In this document: piece by piece, positions 15,418 through 24,681 of the stretch | Numbering within the stretch: position 1 is the first letter of the stretch | Layout: each line of letters begins with the position of its first letter | Origin: Carnobacterium sp. CP1 | GTDB taxonomy: Bacteria > Bacillota > Bacilli > Lactobacillales > Carnobacteriaceae | Direction: 5' to 3' | Length of the DNA stretch: 64,000 bases | Assembly: GCF_001483965.1 (NCBI RefSeq) | Contig: NZ_CP010796.1 | Coordinates: 2,525,501 to 2,589,500 of the forward strand | Position numbers and translations under genes: made by a program | Notes under the pieces: generated by a model | Told to the model about the DNA's origin: nothing | Database searches by the model: none | The model's input: only the letters and a program-made list of their open reading frames with translations

Positions 15418-18253
15418 GTCTCTCGAAGTCTATGGATTTGGAAAATGGATTGATAAAAAGATTGATCCATTGCAACAACTGCAACTTTTTTATGGAGAAA
15501 ACGAAGCAGGGAAAACAACCTTAATGGCTTTTATTCATAGTATCTTGTTTGGTTTTCCAACCAAACAAAGTTCAGAATTACGTTATGAACCAAAAAACAG
15601 TTCACAATATGGCGGACGACTTGTCGTTTCCGATACACCTTTTGGTGAGGTCATTATTGAACGCATAAAAGGGAAAGCCAATGGAGAAGTGACGGTTACG
15701 TTAGCTAACGGTGAAGTTGGATCAGATGCCTTATTGGAAAAAATTGTTAATGGAATAGACAAAGCAACTTACCAAGCGCTATTTTCATTTAATCTATTTG
15801 GTCTTCAGAAAATCCAACAAATGAACCGGACTAAATTAAACCGTTATTTTTTAAGTGTAGGAACATTAGGAAATGAACAACTGTTAAAAGTTGCTGACAA
15901 GTTTCAATTAGAAGCAGGAAAATTGTATAAACAAACTGGGCGTGTTCCTGAAATCAATCAAAAAATTAAACAAGTAGAAGCAAAAAGAAAACAAGTTCGC
16001 TTTGCTAAAGAAAAAAATGATGAATACACAACCTTATATACTCAAAAAGAAGCATTTGAAAACGAAATCGTGTCTCTCAGAAAACGCTCTGTTCAAGCAG
16101 AAGAACGGTTGGAACAACTGAATCATCTAGCTACGAACTGGAATCACTTTTCTGAAATGCTGCTCATTCAACAAGAACTCAGTCAACTGACTCTGGCAGA
16201 ACTGCCAGAAGATGGGTTGTATCAGTTGAATCATTTGAACCAAGCGATTGAGCAAGTGCGGATAGACATTATGCAAGAAAATGAGCGCTCTAAGCACCTG
16301 AAAGAAAAAAGCAAACTAACGCAAAGCCAACAGCTTTATTTAACACATAAAGAAAGCATTCAAGAGTTATTTGCTTCATCGGACAACATCAAAGCTATGT
16401 TACAAGAAAAAGAATTTATTGAACGCGACATACAAAAAGAAACAAATCTAATGGTGCGAGATAAATTACAACTTGGTTTAAACATTGGGCAGTCTATTCC
16501 GCCAGCTCAAACACCTGAACAGAAAAGGGCTTATCAGTTGCTGTATCAAAAAACAAGAGAGTCAGAAGAAAAAAAGCAGGAAGCAGCAGAGAAAACTGCT
16601 TTTTTACAGTATCAAAATGAGTCCTTATCCACCCAATTAGATAAAATTGAACCGTTGTTATGGGACAAAGCAACATTACAACAAGTTGAAGAATCCCATC
16701 AAAAAAAAGCTGCTCGTAGTCTTCCTGAAAAGCAGATCCAGACAACTGTTCCGTCTGCTAATAAGAAGTTATTAACGGCAGGTTCAGGTATTCTTGTCGG
16801 TTTGTTCGCTAGTTTTAGCGGGTTGTTTTTAAGCAATGGGTTCAGCTTATTTTTGGTAGGGTTTGGTCTATTGCTAGTAATCAGCAGTTTATTTTTAGCC
16901 ATTAAAAAACCGGCTAAAAATAAACTGGCTAAAACAGAGCCTGCTGTTGCTTATACTTACGAAGATTACATCAAACAAATCGAACTTCGAAAACAATGGC
17001 GTGATAAATTAGCTGAAATCGATCAAGTCGCTGTTGAATTAAAACAAGCTACAGAAAAAAGTGAAATAATTAGGCGTAAACAACAAGAAAATCAAGAAGA
17101 ATCCCATAGAATCAATGAACAAAATGGCTATCCCTCATCCTTTTCGATAACAGACTTAGTGAAAAAAGGCGACTTATTTGATTCGTTGCGAGAACGCAAT
17201 AAAGCTGTTGAAGAGAAAGAGAAGCAGCTGGAACAACTAAACGAAAAATTAGTGGAGTGGAAAGCACAAGTTGATTTTTTAGAACCAGTGATTTTTGTGG
17301 ATTGGCGGCATTTGCCAGCAGTACTATCAGGTTTTTTACGTTTTTATCAAGAAGCTAAGGGTGACGAACAAGCCCTTGCAGCGTTATCTAAAAAAGAAGA
17401 AGAGCACCAAGAACAACTTAAACAGTGGGTGTATAAACAGCGAGAGCTTGAAAACCAACGCAATGATTTATTTCGCTCGGTCAAAGCCAAAAACGAACAA
17501 GATTTCCGAAAGAACTATGTTTTATTTGAAGAACGAAAACAAAAGCAAGCTCGTTTGGCATTGCTTAAACAACAAGTATCGGAAGACATCAGCTTACTTG
17601 AACAGTACCGAGACCGAACAGATTTACTGGAGGATATAGAAAAAACGAGGAAACAGATTCAGCAGTACAAAAAAACGGAAGAACAACAAATCAATCAAAA
17701 AATTAAATGTGAGGTAGCCTTGAACGAATTAGAAAAAGGCGGGGCCTATTCTGTTTTGTTACAAGAATATGCAAATTTAAAAAGTGAATTGCAAGAGTTG
17801 GTCAATAAATGGGCTAGCTACAGAGTAGCAGCTGAATTGATCGAACGTGCGCTGACACATGCTCGAAAAGACCGTTTTCCAGAGACTCTTCAAGATACGA
17901 CCGAGTTTTTCAAACTGTTGACAAATGAGCGTTATCAGCAAGTATTTGTAAAAGACGATAAAATAGAAGTCCAACGACAAGATGGAACTATTTTTGACGC
18001 AACGGAACTGTCTCAAGGAACAGCAGAACAATTGTATGTTGCCTTACGCTTTGCTTTTGTTAAAAATGCTAGCGACATCGTTCAATTGCCATTGATGATT
18101 GATGACGGATTCGTGAATTTTGATCAAGACCGTAAATCACAGATGATAAAATTGATGAAGCGAATGAGCGAGAAAACGCAAATTTTTTATTTTACTTTTG
18201 ATAAAGAGGCACTAAGTAATTTTCGAAAAGAGCAGATAGAAATGTTATACTGA
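15407..18253 (+). CDS. yhaN: YhaN, SbcC/Rad50-like AAA ATPase
   Basis: A 948-residue ATPase with the Rad50/SbcC layout: an N-terminal Walker A (GENEAGKTT, about residue 33), long Gln/Glu/Lys-rich coiled coils, and a C-terminal ATPase half (ELSQGTAEQLYVALRFAFV signature, then LPLMIDDGFVNFD Walker B). Unusually for this superfamily, but typical of YhaN, the middle of the coiled coil has two hydrophobic segments (residues about 450-500, LLTAGSGILVGLFASFSGLF), suggesting membrane attachment. I take GTG 15407, giving MKIKSLEVYGFGKW, rather than upstream codons. It overlaps yhaO by 11 bases and precedes yhaM by 29. Confidence 0.9.
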   Translation: MKIKSLEVYGFGKWIDKKIDPLQQLQLFYGENEAGKTTLMAFIHSILFGFPTKQSSELRYEPKNSSQYGGRLVVSDTPFGEVIIERIKGKANGEVTVTLANGEVGSDALLEKIVNGIDKATYQALFSFNLFGLQKIQQMNRTKLNRYFLSVGTLGNEQLLKVADKFQLEAGKLYKQTGRVPEINQKIKQVEAKRKQVRFAKEKNDEYTTLYTQKEAFENEIVSLRKRSVQAEERLEQLNHLATNWNHFSEMLLIQQELSQLTLAELPEDGLYQLNHLNQAIEQVRIDIMQENERSKHLKEKSKLTQSQQLYLTHKESIQELFASSDNIKAMLQEKEFIERDIQKETNLMVRDKLQLGLNIGQSIPPAQTPEQKRAYQLLYQKTRESEEKKQEAAEKTAFLQYQNESLSTQLDKIEPLLWDKATLQQVEESHQKKAARSLPEKQIQTTVPSANKKLLTAGSGILVGLFASFSGLFLSNGFSLFLVGFGLLLVISSLFLAIKKPAKNKLAKTEPAVAYTYEDYIKQIELRKQWRDKLAEIDQVAVELKQATEKSEIIRRKQQENQEESHRINEQNGYPSSFSITDLVKKGDLFDSLRERNKAVEEKEKQLEQLNEKLVEWKAQVDFLEPVIFVDWRHLPAVLSGFLRFYQEAKGDEQALAALSKKEEEHQEQLKQWVYKQRELENQRNDLFRSVKAKNEQDFRKNYVLFEERKQKQARLALLKQQVSEDISLLEQYRDRTDLLEDIEKTRKQIQQYKKTEEQQINQKIKCEVALNELEKGGAYSVLLQEYANLKSELQELVNKWASYRVAAELIERALTHARKDRFPETLQDTTEFFKLLTNERYQQVFVKDDKIEVQRQDGTIFDATELSQGTAEQLYVALRFAFVKNASDIVQLPLMIDDGFVNFDQDRKSQMIKLMKRMSEKTQIFYFTFDKEALSNFRKEQIEMLY

Positions 18254-18282
18254 CTATGACAGAAGAAGAGAGAGGGAGTCGC

Positions 18283-19245
18283 ATGGAAAAAAAGCTATTT
18301 GAATACAATGTAGACGATACGTTTGAGATTTATTTATTAATCAAAGCTGCTGATGTTAGAGTAGCTAAAAATGGGAAAAAATTTATTGCGTTCACATTTC
18401 AAGATACCAGTGGACAAATGGATGGCAAGTTTTGGGATGCGTCGGAAGACGATATCGCTTCTTTGACTGCTGGCAAAGTGGTTATGCTATCAGGCAAACG
18501 AGAACTTTATCAAGGCAATCCGCAAATTAAAATATTTAAGTTGCGGGTTACAAAAGCTGGTGAACCAGATACACCGGAACTTTTTATTGAACGAGCACCT
18601 CTGAAAAAAGAAGAAATGATGGAAGAAATCAATGAAACTCTTTTCGAGATCACTAATGCAAATATGAACCGAATTGTTCGCCATCTTTTGAATCATTACC
18701 AAAAGGACTTTTTTCAATACCCAGCAGCCAAGCGTTTCCATCATGCTTTTATAGGAGGATTGGCATTTCACACGGTTTCAATGCTAAGAATGGCTAAAAC
18801 AATTGCTGATCAATATGAAGATATCAATAGGCCATTATTGTTTTCAGGAATCATTCTGCATGATTTAGGAAAAGTAATGGAATTGTCTGGCCCCATTTCA
18901 ACAGAATACACATTGGAAGGGAACTTGATTGGACATATCGTGATTGTGGACGAAGCAATCACCAAAGCTTGTCAAGTGTTGAAAATAGACGATAAAAGCG
19001 AAGATGTGATTCTGCTGAAACATATGATTTTATCTCATCACGGAAAATTAGAATATGGATCACCGGTTCGACCGAAGTTGAGAGAAGCTGAAATTTTATT
19101 TATGATCGATAATTTAGATGCCACCATCAATATGCTGAGTGCATCTTTAAGTCGAACAGAACCAGGAGCGTTCACTGAACGTATCTTTGGATTAGATAAC
19201 CGAACATTTTATAAACCGCAAATAAGCGAAAATAATGAAGAATAA
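18283..19245 (+). CDS. yhaM: 3'-5' exoribonuclease YhaM
   Basis: A 320-residue nuclease known in Bacillus and staphylococci to trim RNA 3' ends. Residues 1-~105 are an OB fold (FIAFTFQDTSGQMDGKFWDAS). About 160-290 is an HD domain with FHTVSMLRMA, ILHDLGKVMEL and LILSHHGKLEYGSP-type histidine/aspartate ligands. ATG 18283 follows GAGGGAG; an in-frame ATG at 18256 would add nine residues (MTEEERGSR) and is less likely. It ends the yhaO-yhaN-yhaM operon. The 181-bp repeat starts at the very next base after its stop codon. Confidence 0.93.
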   Translation: MEKKLFEYNVDDTFEIYLLIKAADVRVAKNGKKFIAFTFQDTSGQMDGKFWDASEDDIASLTAGKVVMLSGKRELYQGNPQIKIFKLRVTKAGEPDTPELFIERAPLKKEEMMEEINETLFEITNANMNRIVRHLLNHYQKDFFQYPAAKRFHHAFIGGLAFHTVSMLRMAKTIADQYEDINRPLLFSGIILHDLGKVMELSGPISTEYTLEGNLIGHIVIVDEAITKACQVLKIDDKSEDVILLKHMILSHHGKLEYGSPVRPKLREAEILFMIDNLDATINMLSASLSRTEPGAFTERIFGLDNRTFYKPQISENNEE

Positions 19246-19426
19246 AAAAAGGGAGTGAGACAAAAAGCGTTTAGACCCGAATCACTGGAACGAATAAGCG
19301 CAGTATGGTCACAGACCATCGAGCATTATTCGTGAAGTGGACGTCGGGTCTGCTTTTTGGAACACGTTCTAGAATAAATATTCGGATATGCAAAAGAGGT
19401 TGGGACTTTTGTCCCAACCTCTTTTT
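19246..19426 (-). repeat. 181-bp intergenic repeat, copy 2 (MITE-like, inverted)
   Basis: Reverse complement of 9406-9586 with one base difference. It abuts the yhaM stop codon and ends 15 bp before the prsA stop codon, so it again lies between convergent genes. Its terminal hairpin (GGTTGGGAC...GTCCCAACC followed by five T) is a perfect terminator stem here, where copy 1 has one wobble. No clear target-site duplication is visible at either copy. Confidence 0.9.
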
Positions 19427-19441
19427 ATAAATCAACGTGTT

Positions 19442-20428
19442 TTATTCAGCTGAACTTTCTGAAGTGGCAGCTGAATCAGCTGTACTTGAGTCTTCAGTAC
19501 TTGAATCAGCAGGAGCCGATTCAGTAGCAGCAGAATCTTCAGCAGAAGTGTCTTCTGTTGTTGAATCTGCAGTTTGCAAGTAGCTGTCCATAGCTGTAGA
19601 AAGATCTTCGTCATTGATAACTACGTTAGCATCTTGCATGATAGAAGAAAGAATAGCTTGGATAGCAGCGCTATCGGCTAACTTAGCTTGCAGCAATTGA
19701 GCTTCGATGTTTTTGCGTTCTTCTTTCAATGTTCCTTTTTCTGGTTTTTCGATCATCTTGATGATGTGGTAACCATTAGTTGTTTGGACGGGTTCTGTTG
19801 TCATTTCGCCTTCTTTTAACTTCATTGCAGCTTCTTCAAATTCTGGAATCATTTCACCAGTAGAAAAAGTAAGTTCTCCGCCTTTTTCAGCGCTAGCTGT
19901 ATCTGCAGAATTTTCTTTAGCAAGAGTAGCAAAATCAGCACCATCGTTTAATTGTGTGATCAAATCTTTGGCTTGGTCTTCATCTTCTACAAGAATATGA
20001 GCAGCAGTCACTGGTGGTGTATAAGCGTCGTAAGCTGTTTGGATTTCTTCATCTGTAAATTCTGTATTGTCTTTTACAGCTTCTTCAATCAAAAGATTTA
20101 ATCGAATCGTATCTTTATAAGAAGATTCTGTAAAACCGGATGAAGATAATACGTATTTAAAGGCATCTGCGCCACCGTAAGATTCTTCTTGAGTTTTGTA
20201 TTCTTTACTAACTTTTTTATCTGTTACAACTTTTCCGTATTTCTCTGACAAAACATCTTCAATGATCAATTGTTGTAGAGTAGAAGACCCCACGTTTGTT
20301 TTCATTGCTTCATATAATTCGTCTTGTGAAATTTTACCTGCAGTTGTTGAGGCAACTGTATTATCTGCACAACCAGCAATTGCTAAACCAGCTAACACTG
20401 TTGCAGCTGTTAAAATAAGTTTTTTCAT
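19442..20428 (-). CDS. prsA: Foldase lipoprotein PrsA (parvulin-type peptidyl-prolyl isomerase)
   Basis: A 328-residue lipoprotein that helps exported proteins fold at the outer face of the membrane. The signal peptide MKKLILTAATVLAGLAIAGC has a lipobox with Cys20. Residues about 35-130 and 235-270 make the helical chaperone domain. The parvulin domain lies about 135-235 (AAHILVEDEDQAKDLITQL to TTNGYHIIKMIE). The last ~40 residues are a repetitive Ser/Thr/Ala/Glu/Asp tail, presumably disordered. The gene is transcribed leftward toward repeat copy 2, which likely supplies its terminator. Confidence 0.94.
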   Translation of the reverse strand: MKKLILTAATVLAGLAIAGCADNTVASTTAGKISQDELYEAMKTNVGSSTLQQLIIEDVLSEKYGKVVTDKKVSKEYKTQEESYGGADAFKYVLSSSGFTESSYKDTIRLNLLIEEAVKDNTEFTDEEIQTAYDAYTPPVTAAHILVEDEDQAKDLITQLNDGADFATLAKENSADTASAEKGGELTFSTGEMIPEFEEAAMKLKEGEMTTEPVQTTNGYHIIKMIEKPEKGTLKEERKNIEAQLLQAKLADSAAIQAILSSIMQDANVVINDEDLSTAMDSYLQTADSTTEDTSAEDSAATESAPADSSTEDSSTADSAATSESSAE

Positions 20429-20602
20429 TTATAGACACATCCATTCTTTTTTTTCGATGTAACGCAACGTTTACAATCACAAGTATTAATATACCACACT
20501 CATTTAAATAAAAAAAACAAAATCGGGAAAACAAAAATAAAGTCTCTTAATCATCACAAAATAATCATATTTAGTAAAAGCAGCTTTCCTAAAAAAAGAC
20601 CA

Positions 20603-20648
20603 TAAAAAATAGAACAAAATAATAAAATTATTTTGTTCTATTTTTTTA
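20603..20648 (-). terminator. Terminator after the ytxH-like gene
   Basis: A long AT-rich inverted repeat centred near 20625 (TAGAACAAAATAAT and complement) bounded by A and T runs. It can act in either direction. Confidence 0.75.
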
Positions 20649-20652
20649 GAAG

Positions 20653-21009
20653 CTACTGTGCTGGAGTGACGTTTTGGCTTAATGTTTCGATATCATCCGT
20701 CAATTTTTGTGTTTGTTCTTGTATCCGTCGCATCCGAGGCTCAGCCTGATAAGTAAACTCTTCAACAGATTCTGTTACCTCTTCTGTAAATTCCTCTGCT
20801 AAAGCTTTGCCTTCGTTAGTAAGTTCCGAAATAGCTCCTTTTAATTCGGTTAAACTGTTGGAAACATCATCTACTAGAACGGTTGTATCGTCAATATAGT
20901 TCAGCAGAACATCCCTGTTTTCTTCTCCAGAGCGAGGTGTATTCAGTAGAGTATAAGCCCCGCCAACTAATGAACCGAAAATAAGTCCTTTAAAAAAACC
21001 GTTTGCCAT
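20653..21009 (-). CDS. YtxH-domain protein
   Basis: A 118-residue protein. The N-terminus (FFKGLIFGSLVGGAYTLLNTPRSGEENR) shows the glycine-rich hydrophobic helix followed by a TPRSG turn typical of the YtxH family, here without a cleavable signal. The rest is an acidic amphipathic helix with coiled-coil character (LTELKGAISELTNEGKALAE). YtxH proteins are associated with general stress in Bacillus, but no molecular role is known. Its start lies 2 bases from the hit stop codon, so it is co-transcribed with hit. Confidence 0.8.
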   Translation of the reverse strand: MANGFFKGLIFGSLVGGAYTLLNTPRSGEENRDVLLNYIDDTTVLVDDVSNSLTELKGAISELTNEGKALAEEFTEEVTESVEEFTYQAEPRMRRIQEQTQKLTDDIETLSQNVTPAQ

Positions 21010-21011
21010 GA

Positions 21012-21440
21012 TTATTCCTCCATCTCATTTTTTATTGATGCAACAATGGCATCTAATTCTTCAGCTGTATATTTATCTGAATGATCTCCAAAATGAATAC
21101 TGAAATCATCTCTTGCAGTATAACGCGGCAATAAGTGAATGTGGCTGTGAAAAACAGATTGATAAGCAATAGTGCCATTATTGCTCATGACGTTCATACC
21201 TGCGATTTCTGGATTAGATCGTTTGATGGCACGTGCAATTTTCGGGATACGAGAAAAAACCGTTGCAGCCAATTCTTCATCATAATCAAAAATATCCGCG
21301 ACATGTTTTTTTGGAACCACTAATGTGTGTCCAGGTGTAACTTGCGTCAGATCAAGGAAAGCGACAATATCCTCATCTTCATAAATTTTTCGGCTAGGCA
21401 ATTCATTGTTGATGATTTTACAAAAAATACAGTCTGTCAC
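21012..21440 (-). CDS. hit: HIT-family nucleotide-binding protein
   Basis: A 142-residue histidine-triad protein; relatives hydrolyse adenosine 5'-phosphoramidate-type substrates. The zinc-type N-terminus CIFCKI and the catalytic triad HSHIHLLPR (HxHxH) near residue 97-105 are present. The gene is divergent from ecsA, as in Bacillus (hit next to ecsAB), and upstream of the ytxH-like gene. The physiological substrate is unknown. Confidence 0.93.
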   Translation of the reverse strand: MTDCIFCKIINNELPSRKIYEDEDIVAFLDLTQVTPGHTLVVPKKHVADIFDYDEELAATVFSRIPKIARAIKRSNPEIAGMNVMSNNGTIAYQSVFHSHIHLLPRYTARDDFSIHFGDHSDKYTAEELDAIVASIKNEMEE

Positions 21441-21657
21441 AGATATGACCTTCTTTCGTTTTAAAGAATTTATTTAGCGCCCCTTAGTTTTAAAAAACAG
21501 TTTGGAGCGAAAAAAGCTTGTTTTGAAAATGTTTACTATTTCATAATAAATGTATCACAAAAACTAAAGAAAGTGAAACCTTAACAAATCGGAAATTGAG
21601 AAGGCATGTCGCTTTATCTTATGGTACAATTGTGTAAAATAAAGGAGGCAAACAGCA

Positions 21658-22398
21658 GTGAGTTTAAAAGTATCGCATATTACAGGCGGCTACAGCCAAA
21701 TCCCAGTCTTAAAAGACGTCTCTTTTGAAGTTGGGGACGGGAATTTAGTAGGCTTGATTGGTTTGAATGGAGCTGGTAAAAGTACAATGATTAAACATAT
21801 TATTGGACTAATGCATCCTTCTAAAGGAAAAATAACCATTGATGGACAAACATTATCAGATGACTTAACGGCTTATCGAAAAAAAATCGGGTACATTCCT
21901 GAAACTCCAGTACTATATGAAGAACTAACCTTGCGAGAGCATATTGAAATTACCGGCATGGCGTATGATATACCTGCTGAAGCGGCTTTAGAAAGAGCCT
22001 CAAAGTTATTAAGAACATTCCGTTTAGATAACAAATTAGATTGGTTCCCAGCTAATTTCTCAAAAGGAATGAAACAAAAAGTAATGATACTGTGTGCTTT
22101 TTTAGTAGAGCCGAGTTTATATATTATTGATGAACCTTTTGTTGGTTTAGATCCATTGGGTATTAATGCTTTATTAGAACTGATGAATGGAATGAAACGC
22201 CAAGGAGCTTCTATTCTAATGTCTACCCATATTTTGGCGACTGCAGAAAGACAATGTGACAGTTTTATTTTGCTTCACGAAGGGGTCATTCGTGCAGCCG
22301 GAACACTAGAAGATTTAAGAAAGACCTTTAATTTACCTCATGCTACATTGGATGAAATCTATCTTCAATTGACTAAAGAAGAGGTTGATCGAAAATGA
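21658..22398 (+). CDS. ecsA: Ecs ABC transporter, ATP-binding protein
   Basis: A 246-residue ABC ATPase. Walker A is GLNGAGKST (about 35-43), the signature loop is the divergent FSKGMKQKV, Walker B is YIIDEPFVGLD and the switch histidine is in MSTHILAT. Start is GTG 21658, with AAAGGAGG 9 bases ahead. It overlaps ecsB by four bases (ATGA), a sign of translational coupling. In Bacillus, Ecs affects secretion and regulated membrane proteolysis; the transported substrate is unsettled. Confidence 0.94.
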   Translation: MSLKVSHITGGYSQIPVLKDVSFEVGDGNLVGLIGLNGAGKSTMIKHIIGLMHPSKGKITIDGQTLSDDLTAYRKKIGYIPETPVLYEELTLREHIEITGMAYDIPAEAALERASKLLRTFRLDNKLDWFPANFSKGMKQKVMILCAFLVEPSLYIIDEPFVGLDPLGINALLELMNGMKRQGASILMSTHILATAERQCDSFILLHEGVIRAAGTLEDLRKTFNLPHATLDEIYLQLTKEEVDRK

Positions 22399-23624
22399 TG
22401 AACAGCATTTGGAAAAAAAGAGTGAGTCATCATCAAAAAAAGATGCTTCGTTATTTAAAATATGTTTTAAACGATCATTTTGTGATCGTGTGTCTTTTTT
22501 TGTTAGGTGCATTGGGGTATTCTTATTCTGAGTTCCTTAAAACGATCTCGACAGATTTTATGTATGGGCGAATGATCGCTGTGATCCTTTTTACCGGATT
22601 GCTGTTTATCGGTAAATTAGCGACTCTCTTACAACCCGCTGATGCGGTCTTTTTACTTCCTAAAGAAAAAAGTTTGAAAGACTATTTATCCTTGGCCAAA
22701 TGGCACAGTTTTCTGCTGCCAGCCAGTGTGATCATTTTAGGAGTAGGCGTTTTAATGCCATTATTGGTAGCAACGGCTTCATTTGCTTTTACAGATATGC
22801 TTTATTTTGTCGTCTATTTGCTGATAATGAAAGACTGTGAGTTTAAAGTGCAACACTTTGAATTTAAATTAGCTTCAACAGCTAAGAGAAAAGAAATTCG
22901 CTTTGCCTTTTTGCTGTCAGCATTGATTGGGAATTTTGTAATGCTTTATTTTTCTCTGTTAGCGGGTATTTTTTTCGCTGTCATCGTATACGTTATATGG
23001 CATCAGTATGAGAAACGCTTTTTGCCAGCTCATTCTTATCAATGGCAGGCAATGATTAATGCTGAAATGGGACGGATGCAACGCATTTTTCAATTTATTA
23101 ATTTGTTTACCGACATTCCAGTGTTAAAAACTACTGTAAAAAGACGCCAGTATTTAGATGGTTTATTAAAGAGAATCAAAATAGAACATCAGAGAACCTT
23201 CCTGTATTTATACAGTCGGGCTTTTTTAAGAGGGACAGAATACAGTGGGTTATTTGTTCGGCTTAGTTTATTAGCAATAGTATTGGTTTTATTTGTTGAG
23301 TCTTTTGTATTGAGCTTATTGCTGGCATTGTTATTTTTGTATTTAACAGGGTTTCAGCTATTGCCGCTGTATTTTCATTTTGACAATATGGCCATGTCTG
23401 TTTTATATCCAGTGGATCAAAAACAAAAAATTAAAGCGATGAAAGAAATACTGTTGATTTTACTGCTAACAGAAAGTTGTGGTATCGGTTTAGCTTCTCT
23501 GCATGCCTTGCCACTAATGGCTAGTCTAAGCGTATTCTTCTCTTTAGTTTTGTTTAGTGTTCTCTTTAGTCACTTTTACTTACCAGATCGGATTAAAAAA
23601 ATGGAAAAAACAAGACGGTACTGA
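22395..23624 (+). CDS. ecsB: Ecs ABC transporter, permease protein EcsB
   Basis: A 409-residue polytopic membrane protein. Hydrophobic segments are clear around residues 30-50, 55-75, 100-150, 170-200, 290-330 and 350-400, separated by a basic cytoplasmic stretch (HQYEKRFLPAHSYQW to LDGLLKRIKIEHQRTF). It is the membrane partner of EcsA and overlaps its gene by four bases. Assignment follows context, length and sequence style of the EcsB family. No ecsC follows; dat comes next. Confidence 0.9.
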   Translation: MMNSIWKKRVSHHQKKMLRYLKYVLNDHFVIVCLFLLGALGYSYSEFLKTISTDFMYGRMIAVILFTGLLFIGKLATLLQPADAVFLLPKEKSLKDYLSLAKWHSFLLPASVIILGVGVLMPLLVATASFAFTDMLYFVVYLLIMKDCEFKVQHFEFKLASTAKRKEIRFAFLLSALIGNFVMLYFSLLAGIFFAVIVYVIWHQYEKRFLPAHSYQWQAMINAEMGRMQRIFQFINLFTDIPVLKTTVKRRQYLDGLLKRIKIEHQRTFLYLYSRAFLRGTEYSGLFVRLSLLAIVLVLFVESFVLSLLLALLFLYLTGFQLLPLYFHFDNMAMSVLYPVDQKQKIKAMKEILLILLLTESCGIGLASLHALPLMASLSVFFSLVLFSVLFSHFYLPDRIKKMEKTRRY

Positions 23625-23734
23625 TAATAGTTAATGAAGTAAAGAAAGCCGTTCGTTAAGAACACAGCATAGTAGCGAGAGGATAATCGCTTATTGTATA
23701 TTAAAATGGTGAATTATTTGAAAGAGGGAAAATC

Positions 23735-24595
23735 ATGAAAGTTATTTGGAATAATCAACTTGTGGAACGAAGTGCGGTAGTCATTGATATGGAAGATCGA
23801 GGTTATCAATTTGCAGATGGGATTTATGAAGTTATCCGTGTATACAACGGATCCTTTTTCACTATGGATAAACATATTGACCGTTTGTTCACCGGTGCAA
23901 AAAAAATTGATTTGACATTGCCGTTTACAAAAACAGAGTTGCAAAAAATGTTGTCTGATTTAATTCAAATCAATCAAATAGACACAGGAAATGTTTACTT
24001 GCAAGTTACTAGAGGAATTGCAATTCCTAGGAACCATGTTTACCCTGATGTCGCAAATGTTTCCCCAGTCTTTACAGCCTCTACAACGATTGTTCCAAGA
24101 AATCAAGAAAAAATGAATTCAGGAATTACAGCTATCACTCTTCCCGATACTCGTTGGCTGCATTGTGACATTAAGTCGATCAGCTTATTAGGAAACATCA
24201 TGGCAAAAAATGAAGCTTATAAGCAAGGAAAAGAAGAAGCTATTCTTTATCGTGATGGAAAAGTAACAGAGTGTTCGTCTTCTAATGTTTGGATGATAAA
24301 AGCCGGCACCGTCTATACTCATCCTGATGGAAACCTTGTTTTACCAGGAATAACTAAAATGGTATTATTGGAAGTTGCTAGAAAAGCTGGCATACTAGTA
24401 AAAGAAGAAGCCTTTACTCTTGAACAGCTAAAATCAGCTGACGAAGTCTTTTCCTCTAGCACCACGGCTGAAGCTATGCCGGTTATTGAAATTGACGGAA
24501 CAGCTGTTGGTACAGGAAAACCAGGTCCGATAGTAAAGCAACTGCAACAGCTTTATTTAGATGCAGTTGAAGCCCAATGTGGTAAGATCCAATAG
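23735..24595 (+). CDS. dat: D-amino-acid aminotransferase
   Basis: A 286-residue fold-type IV PLP aminotransferase that makes D-glutamate from D-alanine and 2-oxoglutarate, feeding peptidoglycan synthesis. The PLP lysine is Lys147 in CDIKSISLLGN, the expected place (Lys145 in Bacillus). RWLHCDIKS and the phosphate-binding SSSNVWM and SSTTAEAMPV segments are intact. The N-terminal FADGIYEVIRVYNG matches D-selective members more than branched-chain enzymes. ATG 23735 follows AGAGGG. It ends at a terminator before the MFS gene. Confidence 0.93.
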   Translation: MKVIWNNQLVERSAVVIDMEDRGYQFADGIYEVIRVYNGSFFTMDKHIDRLFTGAKKIDLTLPFTKTELQKMLSDLIQINQIDTGNVYLQVTRGIAIPRNHVYPDVANVSPVFTASTTIVPRNQEKMNSGITAITLPDTRWLHCDIKSISLLGNIMAKNEAYKQGKEEAILYRDGKVTECSSSNVWMIKAGTVYTHPDGNLVLPGITKMVLLEVARKAGILVKEEAFTLEQLKSADEVFSSSTTAEAMPVIEIDGTAVGTGKPGPIVKQLQQLYLDAVEAQCGKIQ

Positions 24596-24620
24596 AATGA
24601 ACAACACTCAAAAAAGTATG

Positions 24621-24656
24621 AAACGCAGCCCTGGTTATTCGGGGTTAGCGTTTTTT
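24621..24656 (+). terminator. Terminator after dat
   Basis: AAACGC...GCGTTTTTT enclosing an imperfect CCC/GGG stem. Confidence 0.7.
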
Positions 24657-24681
24657 AGATAGTTAAAAAAGGAGCGTTTTG

